Part shown: in pieces, positions 38,943-46,096 of the stretch
Layout: every line of letters starts with the position of its first letter
Numbering within the stretch: position 1 is the first letter of the stretch
Source of the DNA: Castellaniella sp. MT123
GTDB lineage: Bacteria > Pseudomonadota > Gammaproteobacteria > Burkholderiales > Burkholderiaceae_B
Length of the DNA stretch: 64,000 nucleotides
NCBI RefSeq assembly: GCF_039614765.1
Contig: NZ_CP154879.1
Span: 1,798,001 to 1,862,000, forward strand
Direction: 5' to 3'
Program-made: the position numbers and the translations under genes
The notes under the pieces: model-generated
Seen by the model: only the letters and a program-made list of their open reading frames with translations
Databases searched by the model: none
What the model was told of the DNA's origin: nothing

Positions 38943-39911
38943 TCACCCCAGCGGGTAGGCCGCCAGGGGCGCCTCACCCCGCAACACATTGAGCAAGTTG
39001 GTGACCGCCATCTCGGCCATGGCCGTGCGGGTTTCGTGCGTCGCCGAGCCGATGTGCGGCAACGCCAGGATGCGCGGATGATCGCGCAGGGGCGAATCCA
39101 ACGGTAACGGTTCGACGTCGAAGACGTCCAGCCCGGCGGCACGCAACCGGCCGCTGTCCAGCGCATCCAGCAAGGCGCGTTCCTGGACGATCGGACCGCG
39201 CGCGCCATTGATCAGGATCGCGCCGGGCTTCATGCGGGCGAATGCCTGAGGTCCGATCAAACCCCGGGTCTGCCCGGTCAGGGGCAGAACCAGAACGATG
39301 AAGTCCGCGCATTCCAGCAGTTCGTCCAGCCCGACAGCACGGGCCTTGCCATCCGGCAGTCCGCTGTCGGCGGGGCGGCGGCTATGGTGGAGCACCGGCA
39401 TGCCGAAGCCCAGAGCCGCCCGACGCGCCAGCGCCTGGCCGATGCGGCCATACCCGACGATGCCCAGCGTCTTGCCGTGCACGTCCCAACCGTATTCGTC
39501 GGCGCCGACATTGTGCAGCCATCGACCCGCGCGGACCATGGACGACATCTCGCACATCCGGCGGCTCGTCGCCAGGACCATGCCGAACAGCAAGTCGGCG
39601 ACCGATTCCGTCAGCACATCCGGCGTATGGCATAGCACAATGCCCCGGTCGCGCAAGGCATCCAGCGGATAGGCGTCGACACCCACCGAGATGCTGGACA
39701 CCACCCGCAGCCCGGGCGCCCGATCCAGCATGGCGGCATCCAGACGGACACTGGATCCGATCATGCCGTCCACATGCGGCAGCGCCTCGAAGAACGCAGC
39801 TCGCTGATCCTCGCGGCGAGGATCAGCCTGGATCACGTCATGCTCCCGGCGGATCCTGTCGAGCTGAGGCCCCGGCAGATCGCGATAGACGAGAACGCAC
39901 CGGCGTGTCAT
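38943..39911 (-). CDS. kguD: 2-keto-6-phosphogluconate reductase family D-2-hydroxyacid dehydrogenase
   Basis: NAD(P)-dependent 2-hydroxyacid dehydrogenase of 322 residues. The Rossmann motif is GYGRIG (153-158) and the catalytic Arg238 (NGARG), Glu267 (FDVEP) and His286 (LPHIGSA) are present. The stretch SSISVGVDAYPLDALRDRGIVLCHTPDVLTESVADL is typical of 2-ketogluconate/glyoxylate reductases (KguD, TkrA, GhrB). HSRRPAD after the second glycine loop suggests NADPH preference. It is last in a seven-gene operon and overlaps kguK by four bases. From context it should reduce 2-keto-6-phosphogluconate to 6-phosphogluconate. Confidence 0.82.
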   Translation of the reverse strand: MTRRCVLVYRDLPGPQLDRIRREHDVIQADPRREDQRAAFFEALPHVDGMIGSSVRLDAAMLDRAPGLRVVSSISVGVDAYPLDALRDRGIVLCHTPDVLTESVADLLFGMVLATSRRMCEMSSMVRAGRWLHNVGADEYGWDVHGKTLGIVGYGRIGQALARRAALGFGMPVLHHSRRPADSGLPDGKARAVGLDELLECADFIVLVLPLTGQTRGLIGPQAFARMKPGAILINGARGPIVQERALLDALDSGRLRAAGLDVFDVEPLPLDSPLRDHPRILALPHIGSATHETRTAMAEMAVTNLLNVLRGEAPLAAYPLG

Positions 39912-40855
39912 GACAGCCCCGCTTGCACCAGGACCGCACGGGTGGGCAGGCCCTCGGTATCCCCGAGAACCTGCACGGCCCGCGCGCCGATCCAGGCGCC
40001 ACGCGCCACGGCGTGCGGCAGATCCCTGCCTTCGAGCAGACCGCTGATCACGCCCACGGCAAAGCCGTCACCCGCGCCCACGGTATCTATCACCCGTTCG
40101 ACCGGGCTGGCGGGCACGTAACCGCGACGGCTTCCGTCATCGTAGTAAGCGCCGTCCGGGCCGAGCTTGACGACCACCACGCTCGCGCCCAGATCGAGGT
40201 AGAAGCGCGCGATCGATTCCGGCTGCTGCGATCCGGTCAGCAAGCGGCCTTCCTCCAGTCCGGGCAGCACCCAGTCGGCCAGGGCGGCGAGCTCATGGAT
40301 GCCGGCGCGCATGGCGTCGGTCGACGCCCAGAGCGTGGGACGCAGATTCGGATCGAAGGAAACAGTCCGGCCCGCGTCCCGCATCAGGCGCATGGTCTGG
40401 CGCGTCACTTGGAAGCTGTCGGCGGACACCGCCGCGAACACCCCGGTGGCATGCAGATGGCGGGCGCTCAGCAACCACGCGGGGTCCACGTCTGCCGGCG
40501 CCATACGGCTGGCGGCGGAACCCGCCCGATGATATTCGATGGGCGGGTCACTGCCGTCGAGCACCTGTCCCTTGAAGAGCATGCCGGTGCGTTCCCCGGG
40601 CACCAGGGACACATGGGAACAGTCCACCCCCTCGCCCTGAATGCTGGCCAGCAGATAGCGGCCCATGGAATCCTGCCCCAGACGGCTGCCCCAGCCGACC
40701 TTCAGGCCCAGACGCGCAAGCCCGATGGCCACATTGGTCTCGGCGCCCGCCGTGCGTTTATGGAAGGTATCCACCTGTTCCAGCGGCCCGGGCTGCGCGG
40801 CCACCAGCATCATCATCGCCTCGCCCAGGGTGACGACGTCAAAAGCATCATTCAT
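39908..40855 (-). CDS. kguK: PfkB-family 2-ketogluconate kinase
   Basis: Ribokinase-like kinase of 315 residues. The N-terminal LGEAMMMLVAAQPGPLEQVDTFHKRTAGAETNVAIGLARLGLKVGW resembles KguK. The C-terminal ATP and catalytic motif is DTVGAGDG (257-264), with catalytic Asp263. It should phosphorylate 2-ketogluconate at C6. 2-Keto-3-deoxygluconate kinase (KdgK) is a close alternative, but kguE, kguD and the PtxS operator favour 2-ketogluconate. ATG at 40855 overlaps the end of kguE by eight bases. Confidence 0.8.
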   Translation of the reverse strand: MNDAFDVVTLGEAMMMLVAAQPGPLEQVDTFHKRTAGAETNVAIGLARLGLKVGWGSRLGQDSMGRYLLASIQGEGVDCSHVSLVPGERTGMLFKGQVLDGSDPPIEYHRAGSAASRMAPADVDPAWLLSARHLHATGVFAAVSADSFQVTRQTMRLMRDAGRTVSFDPNLRPTLWASTDAMRAGIHELAALADWVLPGLEEGRLLTGSQQPESIARFYLDLGASVVVVKLGPDGAYYDDGSRRGYVPASPVERVIDTVGAGDGFAVGVISGLLEGRDLPHAVARGAWIGARAVQVLGDTEGLPTRAVLVQAGLS

Positions 40856-41636
40856 GAAAAACACACTCCCGTTGGCGCAGCGCGTCCAGCGCGTGGCGGG
40901 TCACGTCGGCCAGATTCGCGCCCACCAGCGGATATTCGATGGCCCGTGGCGCATCGGCGGGCAACGCCCGCAGCACCGCGCGCCAAGGTGCGGCGGACGA
41001 CGCCAACGGCACCGCGACCCAGCGGTCCGGACGGCGCAGCACGCCCTTGCAATGCACATAGCGCACCCGCGACGCGAATGCGCGCGCGGCCTGCAGGGGG
41101 CATTCTCCCACCCAGTGCCAGTTGCCCATGTCGAAAGTCATCCCCAGCGGCACGCCGGCGGCATCGGCCGCGTCAAAGAAAGCCTGGAGCGCGGGCACAC
41201 TGCCTGCCGACTCGGTCTGGTCGTTCTCGATCAACAGCATGGTCCGGCTGCCCGCCAGCAAGGCACGCAGGACATCCAGGCCCACCGGGAAACGCGGCCG
41301 ATAACCGCCGATCGACATCTTCAGGACCCCGGCACGCAGCCGGGCGGCGCGGGCCAGTCCTTCGCGGACGGCGGATTCGTCGAAGCCACCCGCCGCATCC
41401 CACATTCCCTGGGCGCTGGAATAGACGCAGGCCATGCCTGTCTCGTCCACCAGCACCGCCAGTTCGTCGAGCTCGGCCGGGTCGTCGCGCAGCAGCTCGC
41501 TGCGCACCTCGACGCCATCCGCGCCCGCAGCCCGGGCCAGATGGGCGAATCCGGCCTGGCCGTGCCGACGAACCTCGTCGGCGCCATACGCCGTCAGGGA
41601 AACGAGTACGCTTCCCGCGGGAGCCAACCTGTGCAT
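40848..41636 (-). CDS. kguE: KguE-like sugar phosphate isomerase/epimerase
   Basis: TIM-barrel protein of 262 residues of the AP-endonuclease-2/xylose-isomerase-like family. The sequence SLTAYGADEVRRHGQAGFAHLARAAGADGVEVRSELL, the metal-site candidates LLIENDQTESAGS and GMTFDMGNWHWVGE, and KGVL fit the fold. It occupies the position of kguE before kguK, as in the Pseudomonas kguEKTD operon; kguT is missing. The biochemical role of KguE is not well established. Starts nine bases after the ATPase gene. Confidence 0.68.
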   Translation of the reverse strand: MHRLAPAGSVLVSLTAYGADEVRRHGQAGFAHLARAAGADGVEVRSELLRDDPAELDELAVLVDETGMACVYSSAQGMWDAAGGFDESAVREGLARAARLRAGVLKMSIGGYRPRFPVGLDVLRALLAGSRTMLLIENDQTESAGSVPALQAFFDAADAAGVPLGMTFDMGNWHWVGECPLQAARAFASRVRYVHCKGVLRRPDRWVAVPLASSAAPWRAVLRALPADAPRAIEYPLVGANLADVTRHALDALRQRECVFHE

Positions 41637-41645
41637 GCCGTTTCC

Positions 41646-42410
41646 TCAGTGATTCAGGATCTGACCGAGGAAACTACGCGTCTTCTCGTGCTGAGGATGA
41701 CTGAAGAACTGGTCAGGCGGCGCCTGTTCCACGATCTTGCCGTCGGCCATGAAGATCACGCGGTCGGCCACGCTGCGGGCGAACCCCATTTCGTGAGTGA
41801 CGCACAGCATGGTCATGCCGTCGCCGGCCAGGCCGATCATGGTGTCCAGGACTTCCTTGACCATTTCCGGATCCAGCGCGGAGGTCGGCTCGTCGAACAG
41901 CATGACCTTGGGGGTCATGCACAGTGCCCGGGCGATGGCCACGCGTTGCTGCTGCCCCCCTGACAGCTGGCTGGGATATTTGTGCGCCTGCTCGGCGATG
42001 CGCACGCGCGACAGATATTTCATGGCCAGGGCTTCCGCCTCGTCGGCCTTCAGCCCGCGCGACCGCATCGGCGCCAGCATGCAGTTGCGCAGCACCGTCA
42101 TGTGCGGAAACAGGTTGAACTGCTGAAAAACCATCCCGACCTCCTGCCGGACCGCATCCACCCCGCGCCCATCTGGGTTCAGGGTGATGCCGTCGACCAC
42201 GAGCCGGCCATCCCGGAATGTCTCCAGGCCGTTGATGCAGCGGATGAGCGTCGATTTCCCCGAGCCCGAAGGCCCGCAGATCACGATGCGTTCACCGGTC
42301 TCGACCGTCAGATCGATGTCGGTCAGGGCATGAAACTGCCCGTACCATTTATTGAGCTTGCCGATCTGGATGATCGGGGCGGCGGTGTCCGGAGGCTGGC
42401 TTGTCGTCAT
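41646..42410 (-). CDS. PAAT-family ABC transporter ATPase in the kgu operon
   Basis: ATPase of about 254 residues of the polar-amino-acid (GlnQ/HisP) type. Walker A is GPSGSGKST, the Q-loop region [18 protein letters not shown], the signature [19 protein letters not shown], Walker [16 protein letters not shown] and the switch histidine [12 protein letters not shown] at 42410 (MTTSQPPD) was chosen; an upstream frame would start inside the binding-protein gene. It lies 20 bases after the binding protein and nine before kguE. The usual family label is amino-acid transport, but its operon context points to a sugar acid. Confidence 0.88.
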   Translation of the reverse strand: MTTSQPPDTAAPIIQIGKLNKWYGQFHALTDIDLTVETGERIVICGPSGSGKSTLIRCINGLETFRDGRLVVDGITLNPDGRGVDAVRQEVGMVFQQFNLFPHMTVLRNCMLAPMRSRGLKADEAEALAMKYLSRVRIAEQAHKYPSQLSGGQQQRVAIARALCMTPKVMLFDEPTSALDPEMVKEVLDTMIGLAGDGMTMLCVTHEMGFARSVADRVIFMADGKIVEQAPPDQFFSHPQHEKTRSFLGQILNH

Positions 42411-42430
42411 GGCGAAGGGTCGATTTTCGA

Positions 42431-43240
42431 TCAGGATTGTTTCAGCTCGGGCAACGGGGTGCCGAGCCACTTCTGATAGAGTTTGCTGAGCTCGCCGTTC
42501 TTGATGTTGCGGCTGATCAGCTCATTGACCGCCTTGACGGTTTCCGGCTGGCCCGGACGCATCGCCACGGCCATTTCCTGCTGCAGCAGCACGAACTTGT
42601 TGTTGAAGCGATTCGGCGCGCGCTTGGCGATCCCCGCCGCCACCGTCGTGGAGCAGCCGATCGCATCGACCTGGCCGGACAGCAGGGCCTGCATGGCCGA
42701 GGCATCGTCGTCGAAACGGCGGATGTTCGCGTCCTTCGGGGCGATCTTGGTCACAGCGATGTCCTGGGTGCTGGCGCGCGCCACGCCGATCCGCTTGCCG
42801 GACAGGCCTTCAGGACCGGCGATCTTCAGATCCTTGCCACCGAACACCACGATCTGGGCGGCGGAATACGGCTGCGAGAATTGCACCTGTTTGGCCCGTT
42901 CGGGCGTGATTGCCAGCGAAGCGACCAGCATGTCGACCTTGTCGGTCAGCAGATACGGGATGCGGTTGGGCCCGGTGACCGGGACGATCTTGACCTTCAC
43001 GCCCAGGTCCTTGGCCAGGAGTTTGGCGACGTCGGCATCGTAGCCGTCGGGCTGGTTCTCGGCGTTCATGATGCCAAACGGGGGGAAATCGACCAGCATG
43101 CCGACCGTCAGCTCGCCCTTCTGCTTGACCTGGTCGATGGTTTCAGCGGACGCCGCCGGCGCCAGGCCAATGGCCAGCGTCGTGCAGGCAGCCAGCAAAG
43201 TGGCGCCCAACATGCCGCGCAAGGTGTGACTCTTGAACAT
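42431..43240 (-). CDS. PAAT-type periplasmic binding protein in the kgu operon, possible 2-ketogluconate receptor
   Basis: Protein of 269 residues with a signal peptide ([33 protein letters not shown]) and an SBP_bac_3 body. The conserved carboxylate-binding Arg115 is present ([19 protein letters not shown]). Amino-acid binders of this family have an Asp five residues after a conserved DA (GlnH Asp157, HisJ Asp161) that holds the ligand ammonium. Here the same position is Ser197 (Asp192-Ala-Ile-Gly-Cys-Ser). A carboxylate ligand without an alpha-amino group is therefore plausible. The gene lies 58 bases downstream of the permease gene ending at 43299. Confidence 0.85.
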   Translation of the reverse strand: MFKSHTLRGMLGATLLAACTTLAIGLAPAASAETIDQVKQKGELTVGMLVDFPPFGIMNAENQPDGYDADVAKLLAKDLGVKVKIVPVTGPNRIPYLLTDKVDMLVASLAITPERAKQVQFSQPYSAAQIVVFGGKDLKIAGPEGLSGKRIGVARASTQDIAVTKIAPKDANIRRFDDDASAMQALLSGQVDAIGCSTTVAAGIAKRAPNRFNNKFVLLQQEMAVAMRPGQPETVKAVNELISRNIKNGELSKLYQKWLGTPLPELKQS

Positions 43241-43298
43241 AGGATGTCTCCAGAAAGTGTCGGCCTGAGCCGGAATGAGGCTGGATGCGCCCCGAAAA

Positions 43299-43961
43299 TT
43301 ATGATCCGCGCGCCTGGGATGTCGCCAGGCGCCGTTCCATCCGCCCAGCCAGCAGCGACAGCGGCCAGCACAGCAGGAAATACAGGGCAGCCACGATGGA
43401 AAAAACCATCATAGGTTCGAATGTGGCGTTGTTGACGATCTGCCCGGCCCGGGTCAATTCGGTGAAGCCGATGATGGCCGCGAGCGACGTGCCCTTGATG
43501 ACCTGCACCAGGTAGCCAACCGTGGGCGGCACGGCGATCTTCAGTGCCTGCGGCAAGATCACGTCACGCAACAGATAACGGTATTTCAACCCCAAGGCGG
43601 CGGCGGCTTCCCATTGGCCCCGGGGGACCGCCTCGATGCAGCCACGCCAGATTTCGCCCAGGAATGCGCCTGCATTCAGGGCCAGCGCGACGGCTGCGGC
43701 AACCCAGGGATCGACCTCGAGGCCTATGACCGGCGCGCCGAAGAACACGAGAAACAGCTGCAGCAGCAAAGGAGTGCCACGAAACAGCTGGATGAAGCCG
43801 ACGGAGATGGCCCGCGCGATCCGGTTCGTGCCCGTCCGCGCCAGCGCCGCCGCGAGACCGACCAGCCCGCCGCCGATGAAAGCGACCAGCGACAGCAGCA
43901 CGGTCCATTGGGTGGCCTGGACGATGTACCAGAAATCAGAAGTTCCGAATGTCCGCATCAC
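43299..43961 (-). CDS. PAAT-family ABC permease (HisM/GlnP type)
   Basis: Inner-membrane permease of 220 residues with about five hydrophobic segments. The N-terminal TQWTVLLSLVAFIGGGLVGLAAALARTG, then FIQLFRGTPLLLQLFLVFFG and the coupling EAA loop WRGCIEAVPRGQWEAAAALGLKYRYLLRDVILPQALKIAVPP are typical. It overlaps the second permease by four bases; together they form the heterodimeric channel. Confidence 0.9.
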   Translation of the reverse strand: MMRTFGTSDFWYIVQATQWTVLLSLVAFIGGGLVGLAAALARTGTNRIARAISVGFIQLFRGTPLLLQLFLVFFGAPVIGLEVDPWVAAAVALALNAGAFLGEIWRGCIEAVPRGQWEAAAALGLKYRYLLRDVILPQALKIAVPPTVGYLVQVIKGTSLAAIIGFTELTRAGQIVNNATFEPMMVFSIVAALYFLLCWPLSLLAGRMERRLATSQARGS

Positions 43962-44629
43962 CGACCGTCCGGATAGTGCAGGAACCGGGTGTGGATCCGG
44001 TGGAAGACATAGGAAAAGAACAGGGTCAGGAGCAGGTAGATCACGGTGATGACAATATAGATCTCGAAGCTGCGGAAGGTGTCGGATTGCAGGGTAGCCG
44101 CCACCGAGGTCAGGTCATCGGCGGAAATGACCGATACCACGCTGGAGGCCAGCATCAGCAGGATGAACTGGCTGGTGAGCGCCGGATAGATCGTGCGCAG
44201 GGCGGGTTTGAGGATGATGAAGCGGAAGATCTCCGCGCGGGTCAGGTTCAGCGCCTGGCCTGCCTCGATCTGCCCGCGGGGGACGGCCTCGATGCCGGCA
44301 CGCACGATTTCGGTGGCATAGGCGCCCAGGTTGACCACCATGGCCACCAGGGCCGCCATGTAGGGCGACCAGCGCACGCCGATGGCCGGTAGCGCAAAGA
44401 AGAAAAAGAACAGCTGGACGAGAAACGGCGTGTTGCGGATGAGTTCGATATAGATCTGGATCACGGCCCGCACCGGCGCCGGCCCGGATGTCTTGCCCCA
44501 GGCGCACAGCACCGCCACCACCCCACCGAAAATCATCGCCAGGGCGGACAGCTGGATCGTCATCCAGGTGCCGTGCAACAGCAGCGGCCAGGCCTCGAGA
44601 ACAGGGCCGAACTGGAAGGTGTAATTCAT
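43958..44629 (-). CDS. PAAT-family ABC permease (HisQ/GlnP type), first gene of the operon
   Basis: Permease of 223 residues. Family hallmarks are GTWMTIQLSALAMIFGGVVAVLCAWGK, IYIELIRNTPFLVQLFFFFFALP and the EAA loop VRAGIEAVPRGQIEAGQALNLTRAEIFRFIILKPALRTIYPAL. It is the first gene of a seven-gene operon that ends at kguD. A perfect PtxS-type operator lies 32 bases upstream of the start, inside the likely promoter. Confidence 0.9.
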   Translation of the reverse strand: MNYTFQFGPVLEAWPLLLHGTWMTIQLSALAMIFGGVVAVLCAWGKTSGPAPVRAVIQIYIELIRNTPFLVQLFFFFFALPAIGVRWSPYMAALVAMVVNLGAYATEIVRAGIEAVPRGQIEAGQALNLTRAEIFRFIILKPALRTIYPALTSQFILLMLASSVVSVISADDLTSVAATLQSDTFRSFEIYIVITVIYLLLTLFFSYVFHRIHTRFLHYPDGR

Positions 44630-44660
44630 GGGACCGTGGAAATCCGTATCTGAAGATCTA

Positions 44661-44674
44661 TGAAACCGGTTTCA
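44661..44674. promoter_or_regulatory. PtxS operator at the transporter-kgu operon promoter
   Basis: TGAAACCGGTTTCA, a perfect 14-base palindrome, identical to the operator I know for Pseudomonas PtxS. It lies 32 bases upstream of the first permease start. On the minus strand a -35-like TTGTCC (44688-44683) and a -10-like TTTCAT (44665-44660), 17 bases apart, would place the operator over the spacer and -10, as expected for repression. The promoter boxes are weak matches (4 of 6 each); the operator match is exact. Confidence 0.85.
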
Positions 44675-44706
44675 GAATATTAGGACAAGCGACAGAAGAC
44701 AGGAAA

Positions 44707-44722
44707 TCAGGGTTTACCCTGA
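44707..44722. repeat. Palindrome between ptxS and the operon
   Basis: TCAGGGT-TT-ACCCTGA is a perfect 7-2-7 dyad in the gap between the end of ptxS and the operon promoter. On the minus strand it is followed by TTTCC. It could be a weak ptxS terminator or a second regulator site; nothing further supports either. Confidence 0.4.
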
Positions 44723-44791
44723 AAAACGACTGAATGTCATGATGATCCGTTATCACCCTGCCGACGGAAATAGGCCTATCTGCGCGACTGA

Positions 44792-45829
44792 TCAGCCCAG
44801 GCGCGTCGAACCGCGCGCCATCAGAGCGCCAGGCAGGCGGATGGCGCGGGCGGGGGAATCCAGGCCCGCCATGCGTTCGATCAGGCATTGAGCGGCCAGG
44901 CCGCCCAGCGCGTCCGTCGGCTGTGCCAGCGCGCTGATCCCCGGCCCGACATACGGCGCCCAGGGGGTGTCGTCGATGCCGATCAGGCCGATGTCCCGAC
45001 CCAGCCGCCAGCCCAGTTCCGCCACGGCGGCGACGATCCGCATGGTGACGACCGCGTTGCCGGCGATCAGAGCGGGCGGGCGGACCGCCCGGGCCCGCAG
45101 GTCACGCAATGCGCTCAGCAGCCCGGCGTGATCGCCCACATGCGTCTCGATCCAGCGCCCCTCGATCCGCCCCGACAACGAAGTCCGCAATGCGTCGAAA
45201 GCCTGCACACGTTCCTGCCGGGAACTGACCCGGTCCAGCGGCTCGCTGACGAACAGGAACTCGCCGTAGCCGGCCTCGACGAGGTGTTCGACGCACGCGC
45301 CGATCGCCTGCCGGTTGTCCAGGGACACGAAATCGACATCCAGCCCCTGGCGCAGGCGATCCACCAGCACGACCGGTCGCCCCTGCAGAGCCTGAGCCAC
45401 CACCGCGCCCGGCTCCAGGCCCATCGTGTTGAGGATGAACCCCTCGACCTGATACGTGGACAGGACTCGCAGGCCGACACTTTCGCGTTCCTGGTCGTTG
45501 CCGAGATTGAACAGCATCATCAGGAATCCCGCCTGGCGGCAGGCCTGTTCCGCGCCGCTGAGCACCGCCACCGAATAGGGGTTGGTGATATCGGCGACGA
45601 CGAGCCCGACCAACCGCGAACGCCCCCGCTTCAGGGCCTGGGCCATCGGACTGGGGCTATAGGACAGGGCCTGGATCGCAGCGGCGACCCGCTGGGCGAT
45701 CTCCGGCGACAACAGGGCGTCGCGGTGATTGAGGAAACGGGACACAGTGGCCTTCGAAACCCCCGCGTACCGGGCCACGTCTGCGATGGTCGCACGGGGT
45801 GCGACGCCCCGGTTCATACCGTCGGCCAT
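44792..45829 (-). CDS. ptxS: PtxS-like LacI-family repressor
   Basis: Regulator of about 345 residues. The N-terminal LacI helix-turn-helix is ATIADVARYAGVSKATVSRFLNHRDALLSPEIAQRV with the hinge LSYSPSPMAQALKRGRSRLVGLVVADITNPY; the rest is a periplasmic-binding-like effector domain. The start is MADGMNRGV at 45829; MNRGV at 45817 is also possible. The identity as PtxS rests on the exact PtxS operator in front of the downstream operon and a one-mismatch copy about 150 bases upstream of its own start. The effector of Pseudomonas PtxS is 2-ketogluconate. Confidence 0.82.
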   Translation of the reverse strand: MADGMNRGVAPRATIADVARYAGVSKATVSRFLNHRDALLSPEIAQRVAAAIQALSYSPSPMAQALKRGRSRLVGLVVADITNPYSVAVLSGAEQACRQAGFLMMLFNLGNDQERESVGLRVLSTYQVEGFILNTMGLEPGAVVAQALQGRPVVLVDRLRQGLDVDFVSLDNRQAIGACVEHLVEAGYGEFLFVSEPLDRVSSRQERVQAFDALRTSLSGRIEGRWIETHVGDHAGLLSALRDLRARAVRPPALIAGNAVVTMRIVAAVAELGWRLGRDIGLIGIDDTPWAPYVGPGISALAQPTDALGGLAAQCLIERMAGLDSPARAIRLPGALMARGSTRLG

Positions 45830-45943
45830 TGAAAAGCGGTGGCGGCGCTGTCGGCATGGGCGCGGGCCACGATGCGTTCGGTCACGGACTGGACGACGGA
45901 TTGCGGGGTCATGTCGGTATCGGGATGGCGTTGTCTCAACCGC

Positions 45944-45968
45944 AGTATACCGCATTGTTTATATAAAC
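45944..45968 (-). promoter_or_regulatory. Candidate ptxS promoter with a 12-base palindrome
   Basis: On the minus strand TATACT (45949-45944) matches a -10 element at five of six positions. Just upstream, GTTTATATAAAC (45957-45968) is a perfect 12-base palindrome. The distance to the ptxS start is about 115 bases. The palindrome differs from both the PtxS and HexR motifs and may be a fortuitous AT-rich symmetry. Confidence 0.4.
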
Positions 45969-45982
45969 TACTTTTCATAGAA

Positions 45983-45996
45983 TGAAACAGGTTTCA
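45983..45996. promoter_or_regulatory. Second PtxS operator between ptxS and hexR
   Basis: TGAAACAGGTTTCA differs from the perfect operator at 44661-44674 by one central base and lies within AATGAAAC-AG-GTTTCATT, an 8-2-8 dyad (45981-45998). It is in the divergent region between ptxS and hexR, where it could mediate ptxS autoregulation, hexR control, or DNA looping to the downstream operator about 1.3 kb away. Confidence 0.75.
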
Positions 45997-46008
45997 TTCG
46001 TTATCATA

Positions 46009-46021
46009 GTAGTTTTACTAC
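46009..46021. promoter_or_regulatory. HexR-type site upstream of hexR
   Basis: GTAGTTTTACTAC is a perfect 5-3-5 dyad fitting the HexR core as I recall it (TGTARTWWWAYTACA, inner 13 bases). The site in front of eda shares GTAG-N5-CTACATT with it. It lies 75 bases before the hexR start codon; a TATACT at 46082-46087 close to the ATG is the best -10 candidate. Autoregulation is inference. Confidence 0.6.
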
Positions 46022-46096
46022 ATTTCAGAATTCCGATGTCTTGCCGCACGGCACCGTTGCGCAGGCGGCACGCCCTTTATTTATACTAGAACCCCC

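Noticed and set aside
39908-40855. Assignment of the kinase as 2-keto-3-deoxygluconate kinase (KdgK)
   Set aside because: Not excluded by sequence, but the kguE and kguD neighbours and the PtxS site favour 2-ketogluconate kinase.
41646-44629. Simple annotation as an amino-acid transporter
   Set aside because: The family is right, but operon context, the PtxS operator and loss of the ammonium-binding Asp argue against an alpha-amino acid as ligand.
45957-45968. GTTTATATAAAC palindrome as a third regulator site
   Set aside because: Perfectly symmetric but AT-rich, unlike the PtxS and HexR motifs and with no second copy seen, so it is listed only as part of the candidate ptxS promoter.
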